Part shown: piece after piece, positions 25,550 through 35,216 of the stretch
Layout: each line of letters opens with the position of its first letter
How positions within the stretch are numbered: position 1 is the stretch's first letter
Source of the DNA: an uncultured bacterium
Lineage (GTDB): Bacteria; Bacillota; Clostridia; Lachnospirales; Lachnospiraceae
Direction: 5' to 3'
Length of the DNA: 64,000 bases
NCBI GenBank assembly: GCA_947063875.1
Contig: CAMSTY010000009.1
Location: 1 to 64,000 of the forward strand
Notes under the pieces: model-generated
Seen by the model: only the letters and a program-made list of their open reading frames with translations
Told to the model about the DNA's origin: nothing
Database searches by the model: none
Position numbers and translations under genes: made by a program

Positions 25550-26609
25550 CCGGTTCTGGGATCGAGACGGCCCATAACGGGCCTCCGCTGTCATAGGCAC
25601 CTTTTAATTCGTCTAACAGAAGTTGGAGTTCCCATTCTTTGGTACAGTTTTCGTAGTTGGCAGGGTCTGCGATATAGACGTTCCCATTGGCGCAAAGCTG
25701 GGCGATAATGATGAAATGCCCGTTCTGGGTCAGGCTTCCGCGGCCCATCAGCGCGATCAGGATATGTCCGCTGCTTAAAAGCTGCGACACATGCTCCGCG
25801 GAACGGTCGGTGACGCTTTCCACCTGCAGGCCAAAAGCGGACAGGCTGTCCGGAATCAGGCTGTGATAGGAACCGCTGTGCCTGGCATAGCCGCCGTTGG
25901 CAGCGGACCAGTCAGCCATCTCAATCGGGCTGACACTGGTGGAAGAGAAGCTGTTAATCACCATGGCGACACAGACCGGGCCGCATCCGTAACGGCTGAT
26001 CGGGTCCTGGCCGCCGTAGAGATAGTCTTTCCAGCGGACATCACCCTGGCTGTAGTAGAGCATGGGCCCCAGCGAGGTGTCCAGCATGAACATGAAAATG
26101 GAATCCTCCTGAGGCAGAAAGACCGGTTCGGCATTAAAGGCAGATGCCTGGCCAAGGTCTGTCGTGCGGTTTAAAGAGGAGATGACGTCAGGGTTGCCGT
26201 CCTCATTTGCATCAGAAGAGAGGGTTCCTTCCAGGGCCCGTTCGCGGGAAGATGCCCTTTCTTCCGCCAGGGCGGCCAGACGCCGGGATCTCTGCTCCTT
26301 CAGTTCCCGGATCTCTTCGGAGATATAGCCAGACACGAGAGAGGTCAGGCGTTCTGCTGCAATCATCACGTCTTGGGAGGTGAAAGGGCGGAAGTAGAAC
26401 CATAAGCTGGCGGTGATGGCAAAAACGGTAGCCGCGATCGCGCCGGTTACCAGCCACTCGGCAAGTCCCCATTTGTGGCGTCCTTTGACAGTTGGATTCT
26501 TTTCCCGCCTGTTTTTTTCCGGTTCTGCCCTGGGAACCGTAAAAGCAGGGGGCCGGATGTCGGACTCCTGCTTTCTGATAATATGGTTATTGCTTGATAG
26601 TTTCTGCAT
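25542..26609 (-). CDS. Membrane-anchored C39-like cysteine peptidase family protein
   Basis: A 355-residue protein. A single membrane helix lies at about 52-73 (WLVTGAIAATVFAITASLWF). A coiled-coil stretch with many arginines and glutamates follows, then a C39-type peptidase fold. The catalytic cysteine is in YGCGPVCVAM, the histidine in NGHFIII and the aspartate in ADPANY. The fold probably faces outside. It lacks the ABC transporter of bacteriocin processing enzymes. It is last in the minus-strand che operon, 17 bases after cheB. The substrate is unknown. GGGAG lies upstream of the ATG. Confidence 0.75.
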   Translation of the reverse strand: MQKLSSNNHIIRKQESDIRPPAFTVPRAEPEKNRREKNPTVKGRHKWGLAEWLVTGAIAATVFAITASLWFYFRPFTSQDVMIAAERLTSLVSGYISEEIRELKEQRSRRLAALAEERASSRERALEGTLSSDANEDGNPDVISSLNRTTDLGQASAFNAEPVFLPQEDSIFMFMLDTSLGPMLYYSQGDVRWKDYLYGGQDPISRYGCGPVCVAMVINSFSSTSVSPIEMADWSAANGGYARHSGSYHSLIPDSLSAFGLQVESVTDRSAEHVSQLLSSGHILIALMGRGSLTQNGHFIIIAQLCANGNVYIADPANYENCTKEWELQLLLDELKGAYDSGGPLWAVSIPEPEK

Positions 26610-26626
26610 ATCAGATCAACTCCCGA

Positions 26627-27703
26627 TTATGCTTTGGCCAGCCGTGCCATCACGACCTGAGGGATGGAACTCAAGGCGGACTGGACACAGACAGCCCCGG
26701 CGCGATAGGCCTCCATGGGCATTCCGTATACCACGCAGGTTTCCTGGTTCTGTCCGATCGTATAGGCGCCGGCCTTGCGCATCCGCAGCAGGCCTGCGGC
26801 GCCGTCCGCCCCCATACCGGTAAGAATCACGCCGATAGCACGGTTTTTTACATGGGTTGCGACAGAATCAAAAAGGACATCTACGGATGGCCGGTGGCCG
26901 CTGACCTTTGCTTCACTGGTACAGCTGACGGAATAGCCGGAACCCATCCGCACGACCCGCATCTGCAGGCCTCCGGGAGCCAGAAGGATCTGACCGGACT
27001 GAACCTTGTCGCCGTGGCAGGCTTCCTTCACTTTAAGATGACAGATACGGTTGAGACGTTCTGCATACATGGAAGTGAAGCCGGGAGGCATATGCTGAGT
27101 AATCACGATTCCCGGCATTTTGGCGGGAAACTGACGAACTACTTCCAAAATGGCCTCAGTGCCCCCGGTGGAGGCGCCAATGGCAATCACGTCAATGTTT
27201 CCGAAATGAGCCGGCAGACGGGAAGAAACTGTTCCATGGGTGGGAGCAGAAGCGGCAGCGCCTGCTGCGTGAACGGCGTCTCCATGAGACGGGGGAGCGG
27301 CCGGAATCCGGACTTTGGCATCCGCACCGGCAGCGAGTTTGGATTTTAAGGTATTCAGAAAGGCCTCTTTTCCGCCTTCCATGTTCATATCCGGTTTGCG
27401 TACAAAATCAACGGCACCGGCAGCCAATGCATCAAATACCCGTACATTGAGAGAAGACACCAGAATAATGGGAACCGGATGCAGCGGAAGAACTTCCCTT
27501 AAAAAGTCAATACCAGTCATGCCGGGCATCTCAATGTCCAGAGTCATGATATCCGGCTTAAGTACGGGAAGCTTATCTTTGGCCTCCAGGGCGTTGACTG
27601 CATATCCGACTACTTCAAAACGGGGGTCAGCCCCGAGATTCTGAACCATCCAGTTTCGGAACAGGATGGAATCATCTACAACCATCAGGCGGATCTTGCG
27701 CAT
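26627..27703 (-). CDS. cheB: Chemotaxis response regulator / glutamate methylesterase CheB
   Basis: CheB removes methyl groups from chemoreceptors. The N-terminal receiver domain has the acidic pair VVDD and the phosphorylated Asp56 (TLDIEMPG). The C-terminal esterase has the serine in GASTGG (Ser178), the histidine in TQHMP (His204) and the aspartate in GMGADG (Asp300). The 358 residues are a normal length. I start at ATG 27703; a TTG at 27712 is a weaker choice. It follows cheR in the operon. Confidence 0.96.
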   Translation of the reverse strand: MRKIRLMVVDDSILFRNWMVQNLGADPRFEVVGYAVNALEAKDKLPVLKPDIMTLDIEMPGMTGIDFLREVLPLHPVPIILVSSLNVRVFDALAAGAVDFVRKPDMNMEGGKEAFLNTLKSKLAAGADAKVRIPAAPPSHGDAVHAAGAAASAPTHGTVSSRLPAHFGNIDVIAIGASTGGTEAILEVVRQFPAKMPGIVITQHMPPGFTSMYAERLNRICHLKVKEACHGDKVQSGQILLAPGGLQMRVVRMGSGYSVSCTSEAKVSGHRPSVDVLFDSVATHVKNRAIGVILTGMGADGAAGLLRMRKAGAYTIGQNQETCVVYGMPMEAYRAGAVCVQSALSSIPQVVMARLAKA

Positions 27704-27732
27704 GGAAATCAAACCTTCTTTCTAAATCGTGC

Positions 27733-28551
27733 CTACTTTCCTGTCTTGCGGTAAATGGCAGGCTGAATGTATTCGTAAGGGCAGGTAGCTTTTGTCAGTC
27801 CCTCGGAATGGCCGATGAAAAGGTGACCGCCGGGAACCGTGGCGTTGTAAAAACGCCGGACCAAGGCATCCTTGGTGTCCTGATCAAAATAGATCATGAC
27901 GTTGCGGCAAAAGATCAGATCAAATTTTTTCTTGAAAGTAATCGGGTCCATCAGGTTGAACGGCCGGAAAATCACGTTTTTCTTGAGTTCCGGAGAAACT
28001 GTACAGCGTCCGCCTCCTGTCTTAACGAAATATTTCTTTTTCCAGGAATCGGGAAGAGGGGCAATGCTCTCCTCATTGTAAGAAGCCGTGATGGCCGTAT
28101 TCAGGATCTTTTGGGAGATATCCGTGGCAAGAATCCTGGTATCCCATTGGGAAGCCTGTGCGCCGAAAAACTCTTTCAAATAAATGGAAATAGTGTAGGG
28201 TTCCTCGCCGGAAGAACAGCCTGCACTCCATATGGAAAGAACCTTATCCCGGGCATGCTTTTGGGCAAGATCGGGAAGCACTACTTCCTCAAAATATTTG
28301 AAATGCGCTTCTTCCCGGAGAAAATAGGTGTAATTGGTCGTCAGCTTGTTGAGCATAGCCGTGACCATCTCCGAATCGCGTCCGGAGATGATCTCATCCA
28401 CATAGGCGGAAAAATTCTGAAAACCCTGTGCGGCAAGCGTGTTGGAAAGACGGCTGACGATCAGCTGCTTTTTCTTGCTTAAGTCAATACCGTAATTCTT
28501 CTTAATATAAGTATATAGGCGCTGGAAGTCATTGTCTGTTAAAGTCAGCAT
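27733..28551 (-). CDS. cheR: Chemoreceptor glutamate methyltransferase CheR
   Basis: CheR adds methyl groups from S-adenosylmethionine to chemoreceptors. The N-terminal helical domain (IDLSKKKQLIVSRLSN) and the methyltransferase domain are present: IWSAGCSSGEEPYTISIYL, ILATDIS, DLIFCRNVMIYFD. The 272-residue length is typical. AGGAG lies before the ATG. It is in the order cheA-cheW-cheR-cheB, with no other methylation enzymes in the window. No CheD, CheC or CheY is visible here, so they must be elsewhere. Confidence 0.96.
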   Translation of the reverse strand: MLTLTDNDFQRLYTYIKKNYGIDLSKKKQLIVSRLSNTLAAQGFQNFSAYVDEIISGRDSEMVTAMLNKLTTNYTYFLREEAHFKYFEEVVLPDLAQKHARDKVLSIWSAGCSSGEEPYTISIYLKEFFGAQASQWDTRILATDISQKILNTAITASYNEESIAPLPDSWKKKYFVKTGGGRCTVSPELKKNVIFRPFNLMDPITFKKKFDLIFCRNVMIYFDQDTKDALVRRFYNATVPGGHLFIGHSEGLTKATCPYEYIQPAIYRKTGK

Positions 28552-28577
28552 CAGATTACTCCTGTTTCTTTTTAATC

Positions 28578-29069
28578 TTAGTCATCGGTGCTGGAGAGCG
28601 CCTGGCAGTCGATGGACATAAAGACGCTTCCATCTTCCATAATTACCATTCCGTCGAGCAGCTTCTGCTGGCGTTTTAAGGGGATCGGCCGCACGTTCTT
28701 TAAGTCGATGTCAATCACCTGCCGAACTGAGTCCACGAGAATCCCCAGCGAGATGGAATTGATGTCCAGTACGATAATGCACGTGTTGTTGGTAGAATCC
28801 GACCCGCCTTTGCCCATGCGCAGCTGCAGATCCACTACCGGAAGGATCTGCCCCCGCAGGTTGATGATGCCCTTGATATAGGACGCCACCAGGGGCAGGG
28901 GAGTGATGGAATGATTGTTGATGATTTCAATCACATGTTTGGTGCTGATATACAAAATGAGGTCTCCGGATTCAAAGGTGAGGCAGCGCTCCACAGTGGA
29001 ATTCTCATCCTCCGCAGTCTCAGCCTCGTTCATATCCAGAAATTCCTGATCGTTAATTTGTTCGGACAT
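28578..29069 (-). CDS. cheW: Chemotaxis coupling protein CheW
   Basis: CheW links receptors to the CheA kinase. The 163-residue protein has an acidic start and the CheW fold: LTFESGDLILYIS, ITPLPLVASYIKGIINLRGQ, ILPVVDLQLRMG, and a second half ending in the GMVIMEDGS segment. GAGGAGG lies before the ATG. The gene is 16 bases from cheA, so the two are one unit. Confidence 0.95.
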   Translation of the reverse strand: MSEQINDQEFLDMNEAETAEDENSTVERCLTFESGDLILYISTKHVIEIINNHSITPLPLVASYIKGIINLRGQILPVVDLQLRMGKGGSDSTNNTCIIVLDINSISLGILVDSVRQVIDIDLKNVRPIPLKRQQKLLDGMVIMEDGSVFMSIDCQALSSTDD

Positions 29070-29085
29070 GCTAGGTTCCTCCTCT

Positions 29086-31209
29086 CTATATGTTGTTCTC
29101 TAAGGCCGCCGTGTGAAGGCTCGGAACATCCAGGATAATGCTGATATTTCCATCGCCCAGGATCGTACAGCCGCCGATACCGAAACTCTTAAGTTCAAAA
29201 GAGTTCAGGAAGGACGGAAGAGGCTTTACAACCACCTGCTGTTCTCCGATCAGATCGTCCACGAATAGGCAGAAGGAGCGGTCGCTGGATTCGATCCACA
29301 TAATAATGCCGTCCTCCAAATTGGTGACCTCGGTTTCAATGCCGTAGAACTGATGGAGCCGTACGATGGGGTAGAAGCTTCCCATGCGTTCCACCATCTC
29401 GCTTCCGTTCTCGTCGCGGATGATCTCCTCGCTGGTGATCTTGAAGGACTGGCGGATATTGGCGATCGGAATGGTGAAGATAGAAGCGCCAACCGTCACC
29501 TTCATGCCGTCCATAATCGCCAGAGTCAGCGGAATCTTCATAAGGAACGTAGTCCCCTTGCCGAGCTCGCTGGAAAGGGAGACGGCGCCCCCTACGGATT
29601 CCACGTTCTTTTTGACCACATCCATGCCGACGCCTCTGCCGGAAAATTCCGTAACCGTCTGGTTGGTGGAGAAGCCAGGCAGCATGACCAGGCCCAGGGC
29701 CTCTTTACGGGTATATTCGCTCTCCGGTTTGGTGAGGATGCCGCGTTCCTTGGCTTTGGCAAGCAGCTTGTCGGGGTCCATGCCCTGTCCGTCGTCGGCA
29801 ATGGTGATCACCACTTCACTGCTGGTATGGGAAGCGGAGAGGATGATCTCACCCTGGGAATTCTTCCCGGCCCGGATACGGTCATTGACGTCGTCCTCGA
29901 TTCCATGGTCCATGGCATTCCGGACCATATGCATGATCGGGTCCTGGATGCTGTCCACGATAGTCTTGTCAATCTCCGTATCTTCGCCGATGAGCGTCAG
30001 GCGGACATCCTTGCCAAGCTTTTGCTTCATATCCCGGACAATGCGGTTCATCTTCTGGAACACACCGGAGATGGGAACCATCCGGAGGGACATCGCGATG
30101 TCCTGAAGGTCGTCTGTCAGCTTGCGCAGCTGACGGGCGGACTTCATAAAGTTATCATATGCGTCCCGGTTCAGCTGGTTGAGTTCCGGCGCGGAGGTGA
30201 CCATGGATTCGGTGATAACAATCTCGCCCACGATCGCCTGCAGGTCATCCAGCTTCATAATATTTACACTGATTAAATTCTGTTTGACCGGAGTCCCCTG
30301 CTTTGCCGGCGCCTGCTGTTTGGGGGCAGCTTCGGCCGGGGGAGCGGCCTGTCCGGCATCTGCAGATGCCTCTTTGGCAGGCTCTGCGGATGCCTGCGCG
30401 ACGGGTTCCGGTTCCGGCCCGGGAACCATAACCAATTCATAAGAACGGATATGGTTCTGGGTGCGGAGCAGATCCCCGGCGCTGGCCGCCATCTCTTCGG
30501 AATCGAAGGCCATATAGAAGCCGTCCTCAATGATGGAGGCGCAGGTATCCGGATTAGACTCCATATTTTCCGGATAGTAGCGGAAGTCCAGTTCACATTC
30601 CTTCAGGGAGTTGATAATCATAAAGGCACGAAGGTTTTCCATGCCGATCCCTTCGTCAAGGAACACATGGACAAAGCATACGGCGCTGGCATCGGCGGGC
30701 AGATTCCCATCCGTGGCGCCGCTGGAGACCGGGGCATCGGCCGCAGCATCGGAAGCCTCCTGCGGGGCGTCGACGCTTTCCTCCGCTGCATCGCCCGCAT
30801 TACTGATCTTCTTTAAAAAGTTGTTGATTTCGGAAGCGAAAGCATCCATATCTGTGTCCAGGGGTTCTCCGCTTTCCACCTTCTCAACCTGCCCGCGCAG
30901 ACAGTCTTCTGAACGGAACATCAGGTTAAACAACTCCTTCTTGTGGGTGGAACTTAAGGAGTCGATCCCTTTGTCACGGATATAGAAGAACAAATCTTCT
31001 ATATGATGTGCAATGCTGGCGAGAGATCCGAATTCCATCATGGCAGAGGAACCTTTAATGGTGTGCATGATACGAAAAATCTCATTGACGTCGTCCGATG
31101 AGAAATCACCTAGCTTCTCATCCTTTACAAGCATCTCGTCCAGCTGGTCCAACAGGGAGTTCGTCTCAAAAAGATATGTATCAAGCATACCTTCCATACC
31201 GTTATCCAT
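29086..31209 (-). CDS. cheA: Chemotaxis histidine kinase CheA
   Basis: CheA is the histidine kinase of chemotaxis. The P1 domain has phospho-acceptor His49 (IMHTIKGSSAMM). A P2-like region and an alanine/proline-rich linker follow (about 160-335). Then come the dimer helices, the kinase domain (MHMVRNAMDHGIED N box; TIADDGQGMD; SGRGVGMDVVKKNVESVGG) and a C-terminal CheW-like domain. The start ATG 31209 follows AGGTGG; a GTG at 31221 is less well placed. It heads the che operon behind a SigD-type promoter at 31306-31332. Confidence 0.96.
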   Translation of the reverse strand: MDNGMEGMLDTYLFETNSLLDQLDEMLVKDEKLGDFSSDDVNEIFRIMHTIKGSSAMMEFGSLASIAHHIEDLFFYIRDKGIDSLSSTHKKELFNLMFRSEDCLRGQVEKVESGEPLDTDMDAFASEINNFLKKISNAGDAAEESVDAPQEASDAAADAPVSSGATDGNLPADASAVCFVHVFLDEGIGMENLRAFMIINSLKECELDFRYYPENMESNPDTCASIIEDGFYMAFDSEEMAASAGDLLRTQNHIRSYELVMVPGPEPEPVAQASAEPAKEASADAGQAAPPAEAAPKQQAPAKQGTPVKQNLISVNIMKLDDLQAIVGEIVITESMVTSAPELNQLNRDAYDNFMKSARQLRKLTDDLQDIAMSLRMVPISGVFQKMNRIVRDMKQKLGKDVRLTLIGEDTEIDKTIVDSIQDPIMHMVRNAMDHGIEDDVNDRIRAGKNSQGEIILSASHTSSEVVITIADDGQGMDPDKLLAKAKERGILTKPESEYTRKEALGLVMLPGFSTNQTVTEFSGRGVGMDVVKKNVESVGGAVSLSSELGKGTTFLMKIPLTLAIMDGMKVTVGASIFTIPIANIRQSFKITSEEIIRDENGSEMVERMGSFYPIVRLHQFYGIETEVTNLEDGIIMWIESSDRSFCLFVDDLIGEQQVVVKPLPSFLNSFELKSFGIGGCTILGDGNISIILDVPSLHTAALENNI

Positions 31210-31305
31210 TCGATACACCACCTATCCTTTTTAATGTTTTGCATGAAAATAAAACAGTCCTGTGCTGTGCAAAAAAGCATACCAGACCATAACATACTGA
31301 TTACA

Positions 31306-31332
31306 ATATCGGCGGAAAAAGCAGATTATTAA
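31306..31332 (-). promoter_or_regulatory. SigD promoter for cheA-cheW-cheR-cheB
   Basis: On the minus strand: TTAA, 15 bases, then a perfect GCCGATAT. The start point lies about 90 bases before the cheA ATG. Confidence 0.75.
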
Positions 31333-31335
31333 GGG

Positions 31336-31367
31336 AAATGCAAATTTTTTAAAAAAAATTTGCATTT
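31336..31367. promoter_or_regulatory. Near-perfect AT-rich palindrome between divergent SigD promoters
   Basis: Two 15-base arms (AAATGCAAATTTTTT and its complement) flank two bases. The palindrome lies between the -35 elements of the cheA and MCP promoters. It could be an operator, an UP-element pair or a small terminator. See findings. Confidence 0.6.
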
Positions 31368-31371
31368 TATA

Positions 31372-31398
31372 TTATATAAAGCGAAAATGTGCCGAGAT
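31372..31398 (+). promoter_or_regulatory. SigD promoter for the first MCP gene
   Basis: TTAT, 15 bases, then GCCGAGAT (one mismatch). It points away from the cheA promoter and gives a leader of about 75 bases. Confidence 0.72.
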
Positions 31399-31482
31399 AT
31401 TATAAAAGAGTGTGTTATGGCGGCCCTCAGGCAATATCCAGACAGCGGCCGGAAATGAAGGCTCAACAAGGAGGAGCAACAA

Positions 31483-33276
31483 ATGAAGAATTTAAAGGTT
31501 GGTAAAAAGTTTCTAGTGTCTTTTGGCATAATACTGACTCTGTTTCTTGTGTCGGTAGTTGCCGCTAGTGTAGGGATTGCCAAGTCAAAGGCATCGTATG
31601 AGAGTTTTTACGAGAAAGATTATCGTGTGATCTCGAATATTTATGAGATGCGGATTGGCCTGCAGCGTGCACTGAAAGAACTGATGATGAGCGTGATGAG
31701 CGAGGAGTCCTCAGAGAGGGAAGAGAACATTTCGGAAGTGAACCGGTACATGGATAATGTCCGCGCAAACCTGCAATGGATCTATTCCAATTACGACGGC
31801 GACGTATCTCTGCTGAAGAGTTTTGAGACAAAGCTGGATGAAGCCAAGACCTACCGGCTTCAGATCATTGAATATGTCCGGCTGAACACTTCCCAGGGAG
31901 ATGAGATGGCAGAGGAGGTCCTGCTGAATCAGTACAATCCGATGACGGAAGAGTGCGCCACCATTCTCCAGACGTCGTTTGCCAATATCGAGGCGGAGTG
32001 TGAGAACGTCTATAATACGGCGATGGCTTTGGATAATGCGCTTATGGCGATGGCGGTTTTGATTGCGGCGGTTGCTTTCATCATCACCTGCGTGATCGCG
32101 ATTACGCTGACCAACAATATCCTGAACCCGGTGAAGAGGATCGAAGAGGCTATGGGGGAGATGGTCAAGGGCCACCTTTCTGCAGATGTGAATTATGATT
32201 CCAGCGACGAGTTCGGCGACATGGCGTCCAACATGCGCAAAGTGTCCAACGGCGTAGGTTCGATTATCAAGGATATCGAGACTGTGCTGAGTTCGATGGC
32301 GAGCGGCGACTTTACCGTGCATTCAGCAGTGCCGGAGATTTATATCGGCGATTACCAGAAGATCCTTCACTCCATGAGGATGATTAAGGACAGCTTCAAC
32401 AATACCCTTTCCACGCTGAACCGTTCCGCAGACCAGGTGTCTTCCGGATCAGACCAGGTATCTTCCGGCGCGCAGGCATTGTCCCAGGGCGCTACGGAGC
32501 AGGCTTCTTCCGTAGAAGAGCTGGCAGCTTCCATCAACGAGATTTCCGGCAACATCAACCGCAACGCCGAGAGCGCCCAGGTTGCGGGCCAGAAAGCGGA
32601 GATGGTTGGCGAAGTGGCAGGCGAGAGCAACCGCAGAATGCAGGATATGCTGAATGCCATGTCCGATATCAACAATGCTTCCGGCGAGATCGGCAAGATC
32701 ATCAAGACCATCGAGGATATTGCCTTCCAGACCAATATCCTGGCATTGAATGCAGCGGTAGAGGCGGCGCGTGCAGGCGCGGCAGGAAAAGGTTTTGCCG
32801 TGGTGGCGGATGAGGTCCGTAACCTTGCCAGCAAGAGTGCGGAGGCTTCCAAGAATACGGCGGTGCTGATTGAGAATTCCCTCAACGCAGTAGAGAATGG
32901 CAAGAAGATCGCAGATGAGACCGCTCAGTCTCTGGAAAGGGTTATGACGGGCATCTCGGATGCCACCAGCATGATGGATTCCATCGCAAAGGCTTCCAAA
33001 GAGCAGGCTGAGGCGATTACCCAGATCACGATTGGCATCGACCAGATCTCCAGTGTGGTTCAGACAAACTCTGCAACGGCAGAGGAGAGTGCGGCTGCCA
33101 GTGAGGAACTGTCCGGCCAGGCCCAGATTCTGAAAGAACTGGTGAGAAAGTTCCGCCTGGAAGGCCAGAACAATATCAGCGCAGCGGTAGAGATGCCGCA
33201 GTACGACGCGCACGAAGATGAGAATTATGTAGATCTGTCTGCCTATACCAGTTATGGGAACAACGATAAGTATTAA
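31483..33276 (+). CDS. Methyl-accepting chemotaxis protein with 4HB-like sensor
   Basis: A 597-residue chemoreceptor. TM1 (about 10-33) and TM2 (about 187-210) enclose a helical extracellular domain of the four-helix-bundle type, rich in acidic residues. A HAMP domain follows, then the long cytoplasmic coiled coil with the conserved tip [20 protein letters not shown] and the signalling region [13 protein letters not shown]. The C-terminus is tyrosine- and acid-rich. GGAGGAG lies before the ATG. It diverges from cheA. The ligand is not evident. Confidence 0.93.
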   Translation: MKNLKVGKKFLVSFGIILTLFLVSVVAASVGIAKSKASYESFYEKDYRVISNIYEMRIGLQRALKELMMSVMSEESSEREENISEVNRYMDNVRANLQWIYSNYDGDVSLLKSFETKLDEAKTYRLQIIEYVRLNTSQGDEMAEEVLLNQYNPMTEECATILQTSFANIEAECENVYNTAMALDNALMAMAVLIAAVAFIITCVIAITLTNNILNPVKRIEEAMGEMVKGHLSADVNYDSSDEFGDMASNMRKVSNGVGSIIKDIETVLSSMASGDFTVHSAVPEIYIGDYQKILHSMRMIKDSFNNTLSTLNRSADQVSSGSDQVSSGAQALSQGATEQASSVEELAASINEISGNINRNAESAQVAGQKAEMVGEVAGESNRRMQDMLNAMSDINNASGEIGKIIKTIEDIAFQTNILALNAAVEAARAGAAGKGFAVVADEVRNLASKSAEASKNTAVLIENSLNAVENGKKIADETAQSLERVMTGISDATSMMDSIAKASKEQAEAITQITIGIDQISSVVQTNSATAEESAAASEELSGQAQILKELVRKFRLEGQNNISAAVEMPQYDAHEDENYVDLSAYTSYGNNDKY

Positions 33277-33337
33277 GCAATAGCAAAAAGGCGGCTGTAG
33301 AAGACTAAGAGCGCTGTAGAAGATGGAGAGCAGCGTT

Positions 33338-33368
33338 GGTGTATGGGAGACGTTGTCTCCTGTACACC
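33338..33368. other. Inverted repeat between the two MCP genes
   Basis: GGTGTA pairs with TACACC and GGAGAC with GTCTCC around a short loop. There is no T tract. It may be a processing stem or a weak terminator after MCP 1. Confidence 0.4.
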
Positions 33369-33373
33369 GATGC

Positions 33374-33400
33374 TGATTTGCTGTTACAGTCAGCCGATTG
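33374..33400 (+). promoter_or_regulatory. Possible SigD promoter for the second MCP gene
   Basis: TGAT, 15 bases, then GCCGATTG. It departs from the pattern at two positions. It lies 85 bases before the ATG at 33485. Confidence 0.4.
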
Positions 33401-33484
33401 ATGGATAATAACGGGTTGCGGGATATTATTCCTGCAGTTTGCGCAAGGAAATATGTATTCAGAACAATAATTGAGGTGAAGAAA

Positions 33485-35140
33485 ATGAGGCATAGCATTA
33501 AACAGGATGTGATGATACGGATCGCCCTTATTTTTTTTGTGGTGATTATTAGTGGGATTGTGACAACCACTGGTATGAGCAGAGTGAGAAAAAACAGCAA
33601 ATCCACGGAAGAGTGGACAGAGATTCATGCGTTGGTACTGACTGCGGAGAAAGCGCATTATGGATGGGTGGAGAATTTGTGTTCCGCCGTTACCATAGGA
33701 ACGGATTTTACCGGAAGTACGGATTATACAGGATGTGTACTGGGAAAATGGTTTTATGATCCGGATGTATCCCAAATCCCGAATGACCAGGTATTACAGC
33801 TGATTGAGCAGATGAAGCCGATCCATCAGGCGATCCATGAATCGGCAGAGACAATACTGGAATTGAGCAAGACGGATCAGAAGGCTGCAAATGACATGTA
33901 CCTCAACAGTACGAAGGCAAACGTAGAAAAGCTGGTCGGGCTTTTGGATCAGGTGGGCGAGATTACCAATAACGAGGTGTCTGATAATCAGAAGGATTTG
34001 CTTCGTTCGGTATCTATGACAAAGGCGATGGCTGCCGTTACGGTGATTATCACGTTGGTTGCATGTATTTTGCTGGTGATTTATGTGATGAAGCGGATTG
34101 TGGAACCGTTGCAGACGGTTACGGAATCCAGCCGGAGCCTGTCAGAAGGAAATCTGAATTTCCATATTGATGTGGATAGCAAGGATGAGATCGGAGTATT
34201 GGCCGACAGTTTAAACACTTCCGTAAAGAACCTGAAGCTTTACATATCGGATATTACGGATGTATTGAACGGGATGGCGGGCGGCAATCTTGCAAGCAAG
34301 AGCAGCATTCAGTATATTGGCGATTTTGTGCAGATTCAGAGGGCGATTGAGACGATTGGCCATGAGATGAGCGAGACCATGGAGCAGATTCATTCTTCTG
34401 CCAGCCAGGTGGATGCCGGTTCCAATCAGGTGGCAGATGGCGCTCAGAACCTGGCTCAGGGAGCTACGGAACAGGCTTCTGAGGTAGATAATCTGATGCA
34501 TATGATCGAACAGGTTACGGAACAGATCAACAATAACGCCGAGAGTGCTGCGATCACTACCAGGGAAGCCGATCAGGTAGGGGAAAAGATCGATGTCTGC
34601 AACGGACAGATGCAGGAGATGGCAGAGGCTATGCGCCAGATCAGTTCCTGTTCCGGAGAGATCCAGCATATTATCAAGACGATTGAAGATATTGCGTTCC
34701 AGACCAATATTCTGGCATTGAACGCGGCAGTAGAGGCGGCGCGTGCAGGAAGCGCAGGAAAAGGGTTTGCTGTGGTGGCAGATGAGGTGCGCAATCTGGC
34801 GGCGAAGAGCGCCGATGCGGCTAAGGATACCACAGAACTGATTGAGAAGACCCTGCATATGGTAGATAACGGTTCCAAACTGACAGACCTGACTCAGGAA
34901 TCTTTAGGCTCTGTGGTGGATGGAGCAAGAATTGTAACCGAACAGATTAAGGTGATTTCTACGGCATCTGCGGAGCAGGAAGTAGCGATTAACCGTATTA
35001 AAGACAGCATTACTCAGATTTCCACGGTGATTCAGTCTAACTCTGCGACATCAGAAGAAAGTGCGGCAGCCAGCGAACAGCTGGCAGGACAGGCGCAGAT
35101 TCTGAAGAGGCTGATTGGAAAGTTTCAGTTGGGAAGATAG
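33485..35140 (+). CDS. Methyl-accepting chemotaxis protein with extracytoplasmic CZB zinc-binding domain
   Basis: A 551-residue chemoreceptor. TM1 lies at about 8-28 and TM2 at about 178-200. The domain between them matches the CZB fold: histidine in EKAHYGW, cysteine in GCVLGKW, and histidines in IHQAIHE. These can bind zinc. The HAMP and signalling domains follow, with [21 protein letters not shown] start at ATG 33485, behind GAGGTGA. Most CZB domains are cytoplasmic, so an outside location is unusual. Likely cues are zinc or oxidants such as hypochlorite, by analogy. Confidence 0.85.
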   Translation: MRHSIKQDVMIRIALIFFVVIISGIVTTTGMSRVRKNSKSTEEWTEIHALVLTAEKAHYGWVENLCSAVTIGTDFTGSTDYTGCVLGKWFYDPDVSQIPNDQVLQLIEQMKPIHQAIHESAETILELSKTDQKAANDMYLNSTKANVEKLVGLLDQVGEITNNEVSDNQKDLLRSVSMTKAMAAVTVIITLVACILLVIYVMKRIVEPLQTVTESSRSLSEGNLNFHIDVDSKDEIGVLADSLNTSVKNLKLYISDITDVLNGMAGGNLASKSSIQYIGDFVQIQRAIETIGHEMSETMEQIHSSASQVDAGSNQVADGAQNLAQGATEQASEVDNLMHMIEQVTEQINNNAESAAITTREADQVGEKIDVCNGQMQEMAEAMRQISSCSGEIQHIIKTIEDIAFQTNILALNAAVEAARAGSAGKGFAVVADEVRNLAAKSADAAKDTTELIEKTLHMVDNGSKLTDLTQESLGSVVDGARIVTEQIKVISTASAEQEVAINRIKDSITQISTVIQSNSATSEESAAASEQLAGQAQILKRLIGKFQLGR

Positions 35141-35184
35141 GCTGGGCAGTGGGTCAACAGAGATAACCGAGTAAAGAGTGATTG

Positions 35185-35210
35185 AAAAAGCGGACAAACG
35201 TCCGCTTTTT
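35185..35210. terminator. Bidirectional terminator between MCP 2 and the RNase H-like gene
   Basis: A perfect 11-base stem, AAAAAGCGGAC with GTCCGCTTTTT, around a four-base loop, flanked by T and A runs. It serves both convergent genes. Confidence 0.92.
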
Positions 35211-35216
35211 CGATTA

